A stretch of DNA of 64,000 nt. It comes from Gulosibacter macacae. Lineage in GTDB: Bacteria; Actinomycetota; Actinomycetes; Actinomycetales; Microbacteriaceae. The translations under genes were made by a program, and so were the position numbers. Shown one piece after another: positions 35,426-44,480 of this stretch. Position 1 is the first letter of the stretch, and each line of letters opens with the position of its first letter. The stretch spans positions 1 through 64,000 of the forward strand of contig NZ_RQVS01000002.1 of the NCBI RefSeq assembly GCF_003865375.1, given 5' to 3'. The notes beneath the pieces were generated by a model. The model saw only the letters and a program-made list of their open reading frames with translations, was not told the origin of the DNA and did no database searches.

Positions 35426-36544
35426 ATGCGCGCACCGATCACGGTCGTCGCAGTGCTCATCCTGCTCGCAAGTCTTACCGCCTGCTCGCCGACAGGTCCC
35501 TCGCCGAGCGCGAACCCGAGCGTGTTCGAGATCGCGATGAGCGAGTTGCGGCAGACGTCCGGGGTGAGCGAGGCCAACCTCGAGGTGGTCGAATCGCGCC
35601 ACTACGTGGCGCTCGACGTGTTGCTCAACGGCGATGTGTCGCCCGAAGACCTTGAGAAGATCGGCGCGCTCGTCGTGCGATTCACCTCGCTTGCCGATGA
35701 CGGCGGCTATGAATCGGCGGCACCACAACTCACGCTTGAGAAGTCGAACTACTCCTATTTCGCAGGCGTCAGCGATGACCAGCTCACCAGCCAGCTGAAC
35801 TACTGGCTCGCGCTCGTGCGCACCGGCGCCGAGGCTGTCTCGGTGCGGAGCTACCAGCCCACTGCGGTCGCCGCCTACTCCGGCGTGAGCGCCACCACGA
35901 CGGCCGATCCGTCACGCTATGTGCTGCTCGACCTGCCGAATGGGCTCAATCGCGAAGATCGCGGTGAGCTCATCGGTGCCCTCGCGAACGTGCCCGACCC
36001 GGGCGCTGCCGCCGGGCAGTGGGATGTGCTCGATCTCGCGACGAGCACGAAGGCCGAATACGTCGGGCCGAACTTCCCCGAGCGCGACCGGATGCGCGCC
36101 GACGCCGACACTGCCGACCTCTTTGCGCAAGTGCCAGGCCTCGCGAGCATCGAGGTTCGCCGAGATGACTCGGCGACGACTCCGCTCCTCGTGCAGATTG
36201 TTGTGTTCGACGACGCCATGGACAGCCTCGAAACCGCCAAGGCCGAGGATGCATTCGCGAAGACAGATGCGTACGGCCAGCTTCACGAGTTGTTGCGCCT
36301 GCTCGAATCACGCACTGCAGATCCGTACGGGGTCGATCTCCTCTCGAGCCCGCTCACCGATGGCGGCAACTTCCACCTCTGGTTCGACGTGCACGGATGC
36401 GAGTTCAACTCGGACACGCAGTGGCCGCGCCTGAGCAACGAGCTCGGCGCCACCTGGATCAGCGTGCTCAACCCCGATCGGCGTGGCGGTGCCACAAATA
36501 GCGAGCACTGCACGGTCAATGGCGAGCACCCGCCGCGGCCCTAA
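35426..36544 (+). CDS. Lipoprotein of unknown function
   Basis: About 372 residues. Signal sequence with lipobox LLASLTAC; the Cys is followed by a Ser/Pro-rich linker. No domain recognised; the region is acidic with repeated ALDV and VLLDLPNG-type strands, suggesting two similar sub-domains (around residues 60-150 and 160-250). ATG 35426 is chosen over 35420 because AAAGGGG ends six bases before it. A 7-bp dyad ATTCGCG/CGCGAAT (35382-35411) lies just upstream. Confidence 0.7.
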   Translation: MRAPITVVAVLILLASLTACSPTGPSPSANPSVFEIAMSELRQTSGVSEANLEVVESRHYVALDVLLNGDVSPEDLEKIGALVVRFTSLADDGGYESAAPQLTLEKSNYSYFAGVSDDQLTSQLNYWLALVRTGAEAVSVRSYQPTAVAAYSGVSATTTADPSRYVLLDLPNGLNREDRGELIGALANVPDPGAAAGQWDVLDLATSTKAEYVGPNFPERDRMRADADTADLFAQVPGLASIEVRRDDSATTPLLVQIVVFDDAMDSLETAKAEDAFAKTDAYGQLHELLRLLESRTADPYGVDLLSSPLTDGGNFHLWFDVHGCEFNSDTQWPRLSNELGATWISVLNPDRRGGATNSEHCTVNGEHPPRP

Positions 36545-36709
36545 CCGCATCCATTTCGCCTGAAAAATCGCGCTCGGCGAACCCGCTCGCCCGAAGGTCA
36601 CGCCGACGGCGAACAGATGGCCTGATGCGGGGGTTGCGCCGTTACTCTCGAAGACACCTGGCCACCACTGTGCCGAGTGCAGTGGCTGCTAGAGCCCGAA
36701 GGAGATGCC

Positions 36710-39253
36710 ATGTTCGAACGTTTTACCGACCGAGCTCGTCGCGTGATCGTCCTCGCCCAGGAAGAGGCGAAGATGCTCAACCACAACTACATCGGCACCG
36801 AGCACCTGCTGCTCGGGCTCATCCACGAGGGTGACGGCGTCGCCGCAAAGGCGCTTGAGTCGCTCGGTATTTCGCTTGAGGCCGTGCGCGAGCAGGTCGA
36901 AGACATCATTGGCAAGGGCCAGCAGAAGCCGAACGGCCACATCCCGTTCACACCACGCGCCAAGAAGGTGCTCGAGCTGTCGCTGCGCGAGGCCCTGCAG
37001 CTCGGCCACAACTACATCGGAACCGAGCACATCCTGCTCGGCCTCATTCGCGAGGGCGAGGGCGTCGCTGCCCAGGTGCTAGTGAAGCTTGGTGCCGACC
37101 TCAACTCGGTGCGTCAGCAGGTCATTCAGCTTGTCGCTGGCTACCAGGGCAAGGAACCGGTCGCCGCCGGTGCTGAGCAGGGTGCCGCGAACGCGCCGCA
37201 GGGCTCGGCGGTGCTCGACCAGTTCGGCGAGAACCTCTCGCAGCTTGCCCGTGACGGCAAGCTCGACCCGGTGATCGGGCGCGAGAAGGAGATCGAGCGG
37301 GTCATGCAGATCCTCTCGCGTCGCACCAAGAACAACCCCGTGCTGATTGGTGAGCCGGGCGTCGGTAAGACCGCGGTCGTTGAGGGCCTTGCCCAGGCGA
37401 TCGTTGCGGGTGAAGTGCCCGAGACGCTCAAGGACAAACAGGTCTACGCACTCGACCTCGGCTCGCTTATCGCCGGTTCGCGCTACCGCGGTGACTTCGA
37501 AGAGCGCCTGAAGAAGGTCACCAAGGAGATCAAGTCGCGGGGCGACATCATCGTGTTCATCGACGAGATTCACACCCTCGTTGGTGCCGGTGCTGCCGAA
37601 GGTGCCATCGACGCCGCGAACATCCTCAAGCCGATGCTTGCGCGCGGCGAGATGCAGACGATCGGTGCGACGACGCTCGACGAGTACAAGAAGCACTTTG
37701 AGAAGGATGCTGCGCTCGAGCGCCGCTTCCAGTCGATCATCGTGGATGAGCCGTCGGTCGCGCACTCGATCAACATCCTCAAGGGCCTGCGCGACAAGTA
37801 CGAGGCGTTCCACAAGGTGACGATCACCGACGACGCCGTCGTCGCCGCCGTCAACCTTGCCGACCGCTACGTCTCAGACCGTCAGCTGCCCGACAAGGCA
37901 ATTGACCTCATCGACGAAGCTGGCGCACGTCTGCGCCTGTCAGTGCTCTCGTCGCCGCCGGAACTGCGCGAGCTTGACGAGAAGATCGCCAAGGTGCGCA
38001 CCGAGAAGGAAGAGGCCATCGACCTGCAGGACTTCGAGGGCGCCGCGAAGCTTCGCGACGACGAGAAGCAGCTGCTCGGTGAGCGTCTGCGCCTCGAGAA
38101 GCAGTGGAAGGCTGGCGACGTCAAGGCCGTGGGCACCGTGGATGCGGGGCTCATTGCCGAGGTGCTCGCGGCGGCCACGGGCATCCCGGTCTACAAGCTC
38201 ACTGAAGAAGAGACTGCGCGACTGGTGTTCATGGAAGACGCGCTGCACGAGCGCGTCATCGGCCAGCACGAGGCGATCAAGGCGCTCTCGCGCACCATTC
38301 GCCGTACCCGTGCCGGCCTCAAGGACCCGAACCGTCCCTCGGGCTCGTTCATCTTCGCCGGTCCTACCGGTGTGGGTAAGACCGAGCTCGCGAAGGCGCT
38401 CGCGGAGTTCCTCTTTGACGACGAATCGGCGCTGATCACCCTCGACATGTCGGAGTTCGGTGAGAAGCACACGGTGTCGCGCCTGTTCGGTGCCCCTCCT
38501 GGATTCGTGGGCTTCGAAGAGGGCGGCCAGCTCACTGAGAAGGTGCGCCGCAAGCCGTTCTCGGTGGTGCTCTTCGACGAGATCGAGAAGGCGCACCCCG
38601 ACATCTTCAACTCGCTGTTGCAGATTCTTGAAGAGGGTCGTCTCACCGACGGCCAGGGTCGCGTGATCGACTTCAAGAACACCGTCATCATCATGACGAC
38701 GAACCTCGGTACGAAGGACATCTCGGGTGGCCCGGTTGGCTTCCAGATCGAAGGCAACACCGAAACGAGCTACGAGCGGATGAAGGCGAAGGTCAACGAA
38801 GAGCTGAAGAAGCACTTCAAGCCTGAGTTCCTCAACCGTGTTGACGACACCATCGTCTTCCCGCAGCTCTCGCCGAACGAGCTACTCGAGATCGTCGATC
38901 TGTTCACGAAGCGTCTGGCCGAGCGGATGCTCGACCGTGATATGACCGTGGAACTCTCGACGGCCGCGAAGCAGCAGCTCATCAAGGTGGGTTACGACCC
39001 GGCCCTCGGTGCGCGTCCGCTGCGTCGCGCGATGCAGCACGAGATCGAGGACCAGCTCTCGGAGCAGATCCTGCGGGGCGAGTTGCGAGGTGGCGACCAC
39101 GTGTCGGTCGACTTCACCGAAGGCGAGTTCAAGTTCGACGTGCGCCGCCCTGAGCGGGTGGGTGCAGCATCGGGCATTGTCGGTGCCGCGAGCGGTGACG
39201 TTGGCGCCGCTGGTATCGCGGATGCTGGTGCGTCGATGGCGGACCGCGGCTAG
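36710..39253 (+). CDS. clpC: ATP-dependent Clp protease ATPase subunit ClpC
   Basis: 847 residues. Two N-terminal Clp repeats (residues about 1-145, [16 protein letters not shown] and [16 protein letters not shown]), first AAA domain with Walker A GEPGVGKT, a UVR-containing middle domain ([21 protein letters not shown]), second AAA domain with [14 protein letters not shown] and the ClpP-contact LGAPPGFVG-like region. It unfolds substrates for ClpP and is essential in many Actinobacteria. The last 35 residues are a Gly/Ala-rich extension ([18 protein letters not shown]). TTCGCC/GGCGAA arms upstream (36555-36581) could be a ClgR-type site, weakly supported. Confidence 0.95.
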   Translation: MFERFTDRARRVIVLAQEEAKMLNHNYIGTEHLLLGLIHEGDGVAAKALESLGISLEAVREQVEDIIGKGQQKPNGHIPFTPRAKKVLELSLREALQLGHNYIGTEHILLGLIREGEGVAAQVLVKLGADLNSVRQQVIQLVAGYQGKEPVAAGAEQGAANAPQGSAVLDQFGENLSQLARDGKLDPVIGREKEIERVMQILSRRTKNNPVLIGEPGVGKTAVVEGLAQAIVAGEVPETLKDKQVYALDLGSLIAGSRYRGDFEERLKKVTKEIKSRGDIIVFIDEIHTLVGAGAAEGAIDAANILKPMLARGEMQTIGATTLDEYKKHFEKDAALERRFQSIIVDEPSVAHSINILKGLRDKYEAFHKVTITDDAVVAAVNLADRYVSDRQLPDKAIDLIDEAGARLRLSVLSSPPELRELDEKIAKVRTEKEEAIDLQDFEGAAKLRDDEKQLLGERLRLEKQWKAGDVKAVGTVDAGLIAEVLAAATGIPVYKLTEEETARLVFMEDALHERVIGQHEAIKALSRTIRRTRAGLKDPNRPSGSFIFAGPTGVGKTELAKALAEFLFDDESALITLDMSEFGEKHTVSRLFGAPPGFVGFEEGGQLTEKVRRKPFSVVLFDEIEKAHPDIFNSLLQILEEGRLTDGQGRVIDFKNTVIIMTTNLGTKDISGGPVGFQIEGNTETSYERMKAKVNEELKKHFKPEFLNRVDDTIVFPQLSPNELLEIVDLFTKRLAERMLDRDMTVELSTAAKQQLIKVGYDPALGARPLRRAMQHEIEDQLSEQILRGELRGGDHVSVDFTEGEFKFDVRRPERVGAASGIVGAASGDVGAAGIADAGASMADRG

Positions 39254-39275
39254 CTCGCAGATCTAGTTCACTAAC

Positions 39276-39309
39276 GAGGAAGGCCTCTGCTTCGGCAGGG
39301 GCCTTCCTC
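39276..39309 (+). terminator. Terminator after clpC
   Basis: GAGGAAGGCCTCTGC, loop TTCG, GCAGGGGCCTTCCTC: a 15-bp stem with one wobble and a stable UUCG tetraloop, 22 bases after the clpC stop. Confidence 0.85.
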
Positions 39310-39465
39310 CGTCTGGCCGGCAACTCCTCAATCAGCGAAGTGCGTCCAGAGTCTCCCTTGCGAGTGACGTGACCCGAGATAGCGGACAGTTCTCGCGCCG
39401 TGAGGGATGTAGCATCCGACCCCCAATCGCTAGCGTTGAGCGATCGCAGACGAAGGAGGGGCCAA

Positions 39466-39699
39466 GTGGCCGCTCTTGAGATTATCGATGGCGATCTCGC
39501 CGCCGCGGCGGGCGCATTTGCTGCTGGCGCGAGCGAGGCCGGCAACGGCAAGGTCACGGTAGTACCTGGCGAAGTGGCCACCGCAATGCCCGGTGGTACC
39601 GCCATTGCCGCGGCCGGAAGCGCTGCCACCGCGTTAGATGACTCTGTGGCGTCACACATCGAGCAACTCAACGATGCCGAATCGGACACCTTGCTGTAG
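39466..39699 (+). CDS. Small unknown protein, ESX-substrate-like
   Basis: 77 residues, GTG start with GGAGG upstream. Ala/Gly-rich and predicted helical (LEIIDGDLAAAAGAFAAGASEAG ... SVASHIEQLNDAESD). The size and the helix-break-helix pattern resemble small EspC/DUF2580 or WXG100-like type VII secretion proteins, but the WXG motif is missing, so the match is weak. It begins a run of three genes on the same strand (to 40985) with no other recognisable neighbours. Confidence 0.5.
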   Translation: MAALEIIDGDLAAAAGAFAAGASEAGNGKVTVVPGEVATAMPGGTAIAAAGSAATALDDSVASHIEQLNDAESDTLL

Positions 39700-39799
39700 C
39701 GGACGCACTCAGCAACGTCGACGAAGACCGTGCGAATAACTTCAGCAGTGCCAGTGGCGCACTACCCGGCTACAGGATGCGCTGAGACGGTGGTTTGGA

Positions 39800-40492
39800 G
39801 TGACCTCATCGGGTGGCGCGCCGCGCCACTTCACGACGCCTATGACGACCCCTCATACCGCCAGGGTGTACGAGAACGTTGGCGAAGGGCTCTACCCCGC
39901 CGAACAGGCGCTTGCCTCACAGGGCGCTAGCGCTGCTGCGGTACGCGGCGCGTTGCGCACCGCTCGGGCCGAAGCCGACCGGCTCGAGGCCCTCTGTGTC
40001 GACCTCATGCGTGCCACCTCAATCGCTGACGATGGTGTTGCCGAAGTTGAACAAGGTGTCGAGCATGCCGAAGCATTTGCGGGCCTCCACCGGCTCGACC
40101 TCGACTCCAACGGTTCGGTCTCGCTGAGTGCAGCGATACTCGCGGATACTCTCGGCGAACTCGAGCAATTGCAACGAGGGGCCCAGACCAGGGTTTACTC
40201 CATCCACTCCATTGCGGGCTCTTACGCACCCGGCGATTGGGAAGCGAACCCGACCACGAATTACGATCACTACCAGTACGGTATCGACGCGCTGAACTAC
40301 ATCGATCCGTTCAAGCACACGCCACGAGAGGATGCTGCCTATGAGCAGCACCACTTCGACCCGAATATTGTGGCCGACTGGGGATTTGTGCAGTGGCAGA
40401 ACGAGGTCGACAACCACATCCGTGTCGCTGAGGGGCCGGACACCAACGAACCAGTGCTGGCCGCACTCTACGAGGAGACGAGCAATGACTAG
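39800..40492 (+). CDS. Unknown acidic protein
   Basis: 230 residues from GTG 39800; ATG 39842 is a plausible later start. Neither has a clear ribosome site. Residues about 15-130 are helical and alanine-rich (AAAVRGALRTARAEADRLEAL), like a secretion-substrate helical bundle. The last 90 residues are Tyr/Asp/His-rich (NYDHYQYGIDALNYIDPF, QHHFDPNIVADWGFVQW), unlike anything I recognise. The end overlaps the next gene start by 8 bases. Confidence 0.55.
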   Translation: MTSSGGAPRHFTTPMTTPHTARVYENVGEGLYPAEQALASQGASAAAVRGALRTARAEADRLEALCVDLMRATSIADDGVAEVEQGVEHAEAFAGLHRLDLDSNGSVSLSAAILADTLGELEQLQRGAQTRVYSIHSIAGSYAPGDWEANPTTNYDHYQYGIDALNYIDPFKHTPREDAAYEQHHFDPNIVADWGFVQWQNEVDNHIRVAEGPDTNEPVLAALYEETSND

Positions 40493-40985
40493 GGCTGGTC
40501 TCGCCATCGTGTCAATGGTCGCGGCACTGCTACTCAGCGGTTGCGCGTTCCGGGCCAGCCCAACCGCATCCACCGAGGAGACTCAAGTGCAATTCACCGT
40601 CGCCGATGTTCGTGCCCGTTCGATCGAGCTCTCCGAGCAGGTGCTCGCGCTCGTACCCAGCGAGCAGCAAGATCCCGCCGCGATGGATCTGCCCGCGCCA
40701 AGCGAGGTGGCGAGCACACTCATCAGCTGTGCCGACGAACCGGGTCTCTACTGGTATCCCGGTGGTGGGGCAGTCGCGCTTGTTGCGGACGCCGACGTCG
40801 AGGCGGTCGCCGAAGCGTTACTTGACCGACTCGTCACCGAGACGGGCTGGCCGATGCTTCAGAACTACCAGGGCGGCGATCTCGACTATGTGCAAACACC
40901 GGATGGCTACAGCATCACGGCCATCGGCGTGCGGGCGAATAAGGGTAAACCTCCGCGCGTCGGTGTTTCGGTGTCGACCCCCTGA
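40485..40985 (+). CDS. Lipoprotein of unknown function
   Basis: 166 residues. Lipobox LLLSGC after a short signal peptide. The rest has strands ending in TGWPMLQNYQGGDLDYVQTPDGYSITAIGVR, loosely like mycobacterial LppA-type lipoproteins. GAGGAGA precedes the ATG. Overlap with the previous gene means co-translation, so the three genes of this cluster probably work together. Confidence 0.6.
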   Translation: MTRAGLAIVSMVAALLLSGCAFRASPTASTEETQVQFTVADVRARSIELSEQVLALVPSEQQDPAAMDLPAPSEVASTLISCADEPGLYWYPGGGAVALVADADVEAVAEALLDRLVTETGWPMLQNYQGGDLDYVQTPDGYSITAIGVRANKGKPPRVGVSVSTP

Positions 40986-41067
40986 GTGCCTGCGCCCGCA
41001 GGTGACCCGAACGCCTTGAAGAAGTACTGAACTTCGCCGCATCCGGCCGCGGGCGTATGGTTGGCGG

Positions 41068-42333
41068 GTGGCACGCGCACAGTCGAATCAGGATGATGCG
41101 GCACCGCTCTGGCAGGTGCTGCTCATCGCCTTCCTGCCTACCTTCATTTACTCGATCGGGCAGGGCGCGATCATCCCGGTCATTTCGGCCGTTGCCACCG
41201 ACCTTGGTGCTTCGACCGCGTTCGCTGGCTTTATTGCAGGTTCGCTCCTTATCGGTCAGGCGCTCGGCAACCTGCCCGCATCGAGCGTCGTGAGTCGATT
41301 TGGTGAGCGGCGCGCGATGATCCTCGCGGCGATGGCCACCATTATCGGTGCGCTCATCTCGGCGAACGCAACGACGGCCTGGATGCTCATGATCGGCGTG
41401 CTCTTGCAAGGCCTCATGACCGCGACCTTCGCGCTCGCCCGCCAGGCATTCCTCACGACCTACGTGCCGCGTCGCGTGCGCGCGCGAGCGATGTCATCAC
41501 TCGGCGGCGTCTTCCGCTCGGGCATGTTTGTTGGCCCGTTCCTTGCGGCCTGGCTCATCGGCCTCACCGGCACACCGCAAGCCAACTTTTGGGCATTCAT
41601 CGCCTGTTCGATCCTCGTGGTGATTTCGCTTCTCGTGCTGCCCGACATCGAGAAGTTCGCCCGACCCGGCCAGCCGTCCGTAGCAAACACCGCCGCGAAG
41701 CCTGAGGGCCTGTGGCGCACCATCGTCGACCGCCGTGATGTGCTCGTGCGACTCGGGCTCGCCGCGGGCGCCATGATGGCCTTGCGGGCTGCGCGTCAGG
41801 TGCTATTGCCGCTGTGGGGTATCTCAATTGGCATGGATGCGGCGACCGTCTCGATCGTCATGGGTATCGGCGGTGCCATCGACTTCGCGCTCTTTTTCAC
41901 GAGCGGTTGGATCATGGACAAGTTCGGTCGCGCCGCGAGTGCCGTGCCAGCTATGGTCGGCATGGGTGTTGGCTTTGGTGCGCTCGCCTTTGTGCACGGT
42001 GCCCCCGAGGCGCAGTGGTGGTTCACCGCGATCACCTGGTTTGTTGCGGTCGCCAATGGCGTGGGTTCGGGCATCGTGATGACCCTCGGTGCTGATCTTG
42101 CCAACCCGGTGCAACCGGCACCCTTCCTCGGTGCCTGGCGCACGATCACCGATGCCTCCAGTGCGACCGTCCCGTTCATCGTCTCAGGGCTTGTCGCCCT
42201 TGCGGGCCTGCCCTTTGCGGCAGGGGCCTTTGGTGTGATCGGGCTCCTCGGGGCGTTCGTGATGTGGCGCTATATCCCGATATATGTGCCAAAGCCTCCG
42301 CATACCGGCCCGATTCAGCTTGGTGGCGAATAG
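41068..42333 (+). CDS. MFS transporter
   Basis: 421 residues, GTG start. Twelve hydrophobic segments in two halves; the loop after helix 2 has the MFS signature-like SRFGERRAMI, and the second half has GWIMDKFGRAASA in the same place. The central loop is charged (PDIEKFARPGQPSVANTAAKPEGLW). Likely a proton-coupled drug or metabolite exporter; the substrate cannot be read. Separate from its neighbours. Confidence 0.86.
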   Translation: MARAQSNQDDAAPLWQVLLIAFLPTFIYSIGQGAIIPVISAVATDLGASTAFAGFIAGSLLIGQALGNLPASSVVSRFGERRAMILAAMATIIGALISANATTAWMLMIGVLLQGLMTATFALARQAFLTTYVPRRVRARAMSSLGGVFRSGMFVGPFLAAWLIGLTGTPQANFWAFIACSILVVISLLVLPDIEKFARPGQPSVANTAAKPEGLWRTIVDRRDVLVRLGLAAGAMMALRAARQVLLPLWGISIGMDAATVSIVMGIGGAIDFALFFTSGWIMDKFGRAASAVPAMVGMGVGFGALAFVHGAPEAQWWFTAITWFVAVANGVGSGIVMTLGADLANPVQPAPFLGAWRTITDASSATVPFIVSGLVALAGLPFAAGAFGVIGLLGAFVMWRYIPIYVPKPPHTGPIQLGGE

Positions 42334-42527
42334 ACAGGATGCCGTTCTGGTCGCGCGGCAAAAGCCACTGCCAAATAGCTGAGCGAACACTGGGAAATTC
42401 TGAGGCTTGTGCCTCGGCGCACCGCGAAGATTGAGGGGGGAAGACCCATCCCGGCCGGTCGTTTGACCGAGTCACCATCCGCCGTCGACCGCACGGCCGA
42501 CGGCCGTAGTCAGGAGCGCGATCCGCT

Positions 42528-43415
42528 ATGACCACTTCACCCTTCGATACAGTCACTGTGCTGGGCACTGGCGTGCTTGGCTCGCAGATCATTTTTCAAA
42601 CGGCTTACTGCGGCATCCCGGTTGTCGCCTACGACATTAGTGATGAGGCACTCGACCGACTTCCCGAGCGCTGGGAACAACTCAAGACTTACTACCGCCG
42701 CGACCTGCAGGCCACCGACGAGCAGCTTGATGCCGCGGTTGCCCGCATCAGCGCCACGAGTGATCTCGCCGAGGCTGTCGCCAGCGCCGACCTCGTCATC
42801 GAAGCGGTTCCCGAGACCATCGCCATCAAGAAGTCGACATACGAGGCGCTCTCGAAGGTAGCTCCCGAGCACACGGTCTTCGCGACGAATTCATCGACGC
42901 TGCTCCTCAGCGACATGGTTGACGCCGTCGACCGCCCAGACAAGTTTGTGGCGCTCCACTTTGCGAACAACATCTGGGTGCAAAACACCGCCGAGATCAT
43001 GCGGCACGAGGGCACCGCCGACGAGGTGTTCGAACAGCTCGTGCAGTTCGCCGAAGCGATCGGCATGGTCCCGATTCGGGTGCTCAAGGAACAGCCCGGT
43101 TACGTCCTGAACTCACTGCTGGTGCCGTTCCTCAACGCCGCCGCTGCACTGCTTGTCAAAGGCGTCGCCGATGCTCCGACGATCGACCTCACCTGGCGGC
43201 GCGCGACCGGCGCGCCAAAGGGCCCATTCGAGATCTACGACATCATCGGTATGGTGACGCCGTACAACCTCGCGATGGCGCGCGCGGCAGAGAGCCCCGA
43301 ATCCGCGGCATTCGCACAGTTCCTCAAGACCAACTTCATCGACCAGGGCAAACTTGGCCGGGCCAGTGGTGAGGGCTTCTACAAGTACGACGCCGAGGGC
43401 AACCGCCTCGACTAG
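42528..43415 (+). CDS. 3-hydroxyacyl-CoA dehydrogenase family protein
   Basis: 295 residues, close to 3-hydroxybutyryl-CoA dehydrogenases. NAD-binding loop VLGTGVLGSQI; ATNSSTLLLSDMV carries the conserved Asn-Ser; the catalytic His is in VALHFANN (usually HFFNP). The C-terminal domain has ATGAPKGPFEIYDIIG. It oxidises 3-hydroxyacyl-CoA (or a related hydroxy acid) with NAD. It is convergent with the esterase-BVMO-ADH operon and may finish the same pathway. Confidence 0.82.
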   Translation: MTTSPFDTVTVLGTGVLGSQIIFQTAYCGIPVVAYDISDEALDRLPERWEQLKTYYRRDLQATDEQLDAAVARISATSDLAEAVASADLVIEAVPETIAIKKSTYEALSKVAPEHTVFATNSSTLLLSDMVDAVDRPDKFVALHFANNIWVQNTAEIMRHEGTADEVFEQLVQFAEAIGMVPIRVLKEQPGYVLNSLLVPFLNAAAALLVKGVADAPTIDLTWRRATGAPKGPFEIYDIIGMVTPYNLAMARAAESPESAAFAQFLKTNFIDQGKLGRASGEGFYKYDAEGNRLD

Positions 43416-43423
43416 CTAACACG

Positions 43424-43474
43424 CAGGCGGCCGGGTGGAGTAAGGAGCTTCCTCCTCATCCACCCGGCCGCCTG
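43424..43474. terminator. Bidirectional terminator
   Basis: CAGGCGGCCGGGTGGA and TCCACCCGGCCGCCTG are perfect inverted repeats around a 19-base loop, between convergent genes. Confidence 0.8.
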
Positions 43475-43493
43475 TGGCATCTGCCCAACCGAG

Positions 43494-44480
43494 TCAGAGC
43501 ACGCGCTCGAGGAACTCCGAAGCCCGGTCGATCATCTCTTCGCCGGTGCGGATCTTGCCCGCCGAAGTGAACAGCCCGTGCGCGTGGTGCGGCAGGTGCA
43601 CATGCTCGACGCGCGTGCCGTTGCGGGCGAGCAGGCCCGCATATTCGATTGCCTCATCGGCAAGCGGGTCGAGCCCGAGCGAGAGCACCCAGGCCGGCGG
43701 CTGCGGTGCATCCCCGAGTTCAACCGCGAGCAGCGGCGAAACGCGAGGGTCGGATGCATCGGCCGGGTCGGCGAGGAAGTTCTCGGCAAACCAGCGCATC
43801 GAGTTCGCGGTAAGCGGGAAGCCCTCTTCAATCTTCGCGTACGAGGGCGACTCGTTCGCGAGGTCGAGCACCGGGTAGAGGAGGAGCTGCGCAACGATCT
43901 CGGTGCCATCGACGGCAAGCGAGGGCAGGAAGGCGAGCGCGGTGGCGAGGCCGCCTCCGGCGCTGTCTCCGACCGTCACGATGCGCTCGGCATTCCAGCC
44001 ACGGGCCGTCGACTCATCCCGAACCCACTCGATGGCGCGCTGGCAATCGAGGTGCGCGGCCGGGAATGGGAACTCCGGGCCGAGGCGGTAGTCGACCGCG
44101 ACGACCGGGAGCCCGGTGCGCGTCGCGAAGCGACGGCAGACGGCGTCGTGGGTTTCAAGCGAGCCGATAACCCAGCCGCCGCCGTGGAAGAAGACGAGCA
44201 CCGCATCCGCGGCCGAGCGCTCGGCGCGCGGGTCGTACACCCGCACGCCGAACTGCTCGTCACCGCTGCCGATGGCAACGTCTTCGACCAGCGCGAGTTC
44301 ATCCTTCGCCAGCCCATTGGCTGCTGAGGAGGTCTCGTACGCTTCGCGCGACGCCGCCATCGAACCCGCATCCTGGAAAGAGCGCGAACCGTTCGCACGG
44401 AACGCCTCGATCAGCGGCCGCTGGTCGGCGGCAACTTCACTGAGTTCAATCAGTCCATGGGGCGGGATGAGGTCGGTCAT
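43494..44480 (-). CDS. Alpha/beta hydrolase (HSL-type esterase)
   Basis: 328 residues. Oxyanion motif FFHGGGWVIGSLETHD (HGGG), nucleophile in VGDSAGGGLA, catalytic Asp in GLDPLADEAIEYA and His in HLPHHAHGLF: the hormone-sensitive lipase (bacterial family IV) pattern. Its start overlaps the stop of the monooxygenase gene upstream (TAATG). Given that neighbour, it probably hydrolyses the ester or lactone made by the Baeyer-Villiger reaction. Confidence 0.88.
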   Translation of the reverse strand: MTDLIPPHGLIELSEVAADQRPLIEAFRANGSRSFQDAGSMAASREAYETSSAANGLAKDELALVEDVAIGSGDEQFGVRVYDPRAERSAADAVLVFFHGGGWVIGSLETHDAVCRRFATRTGLPVVAVDYRLGPEFPFPAAHLDCQRAIEWVRDESTARGWNAERIVTVGDSAGGGLATALAFLPSLAVDGTEIVAQLLLYPVLDLANESPSYAKIEEGFPLTANSMRWFAENFLADPADASDPRVSPLLAVELGDAPQPPAWVLSLGLDPLADEAIEYAGLLARNGTRVEHVHLPHHAHGLFTSAGKIRTGEEMIDRASEFLERVL

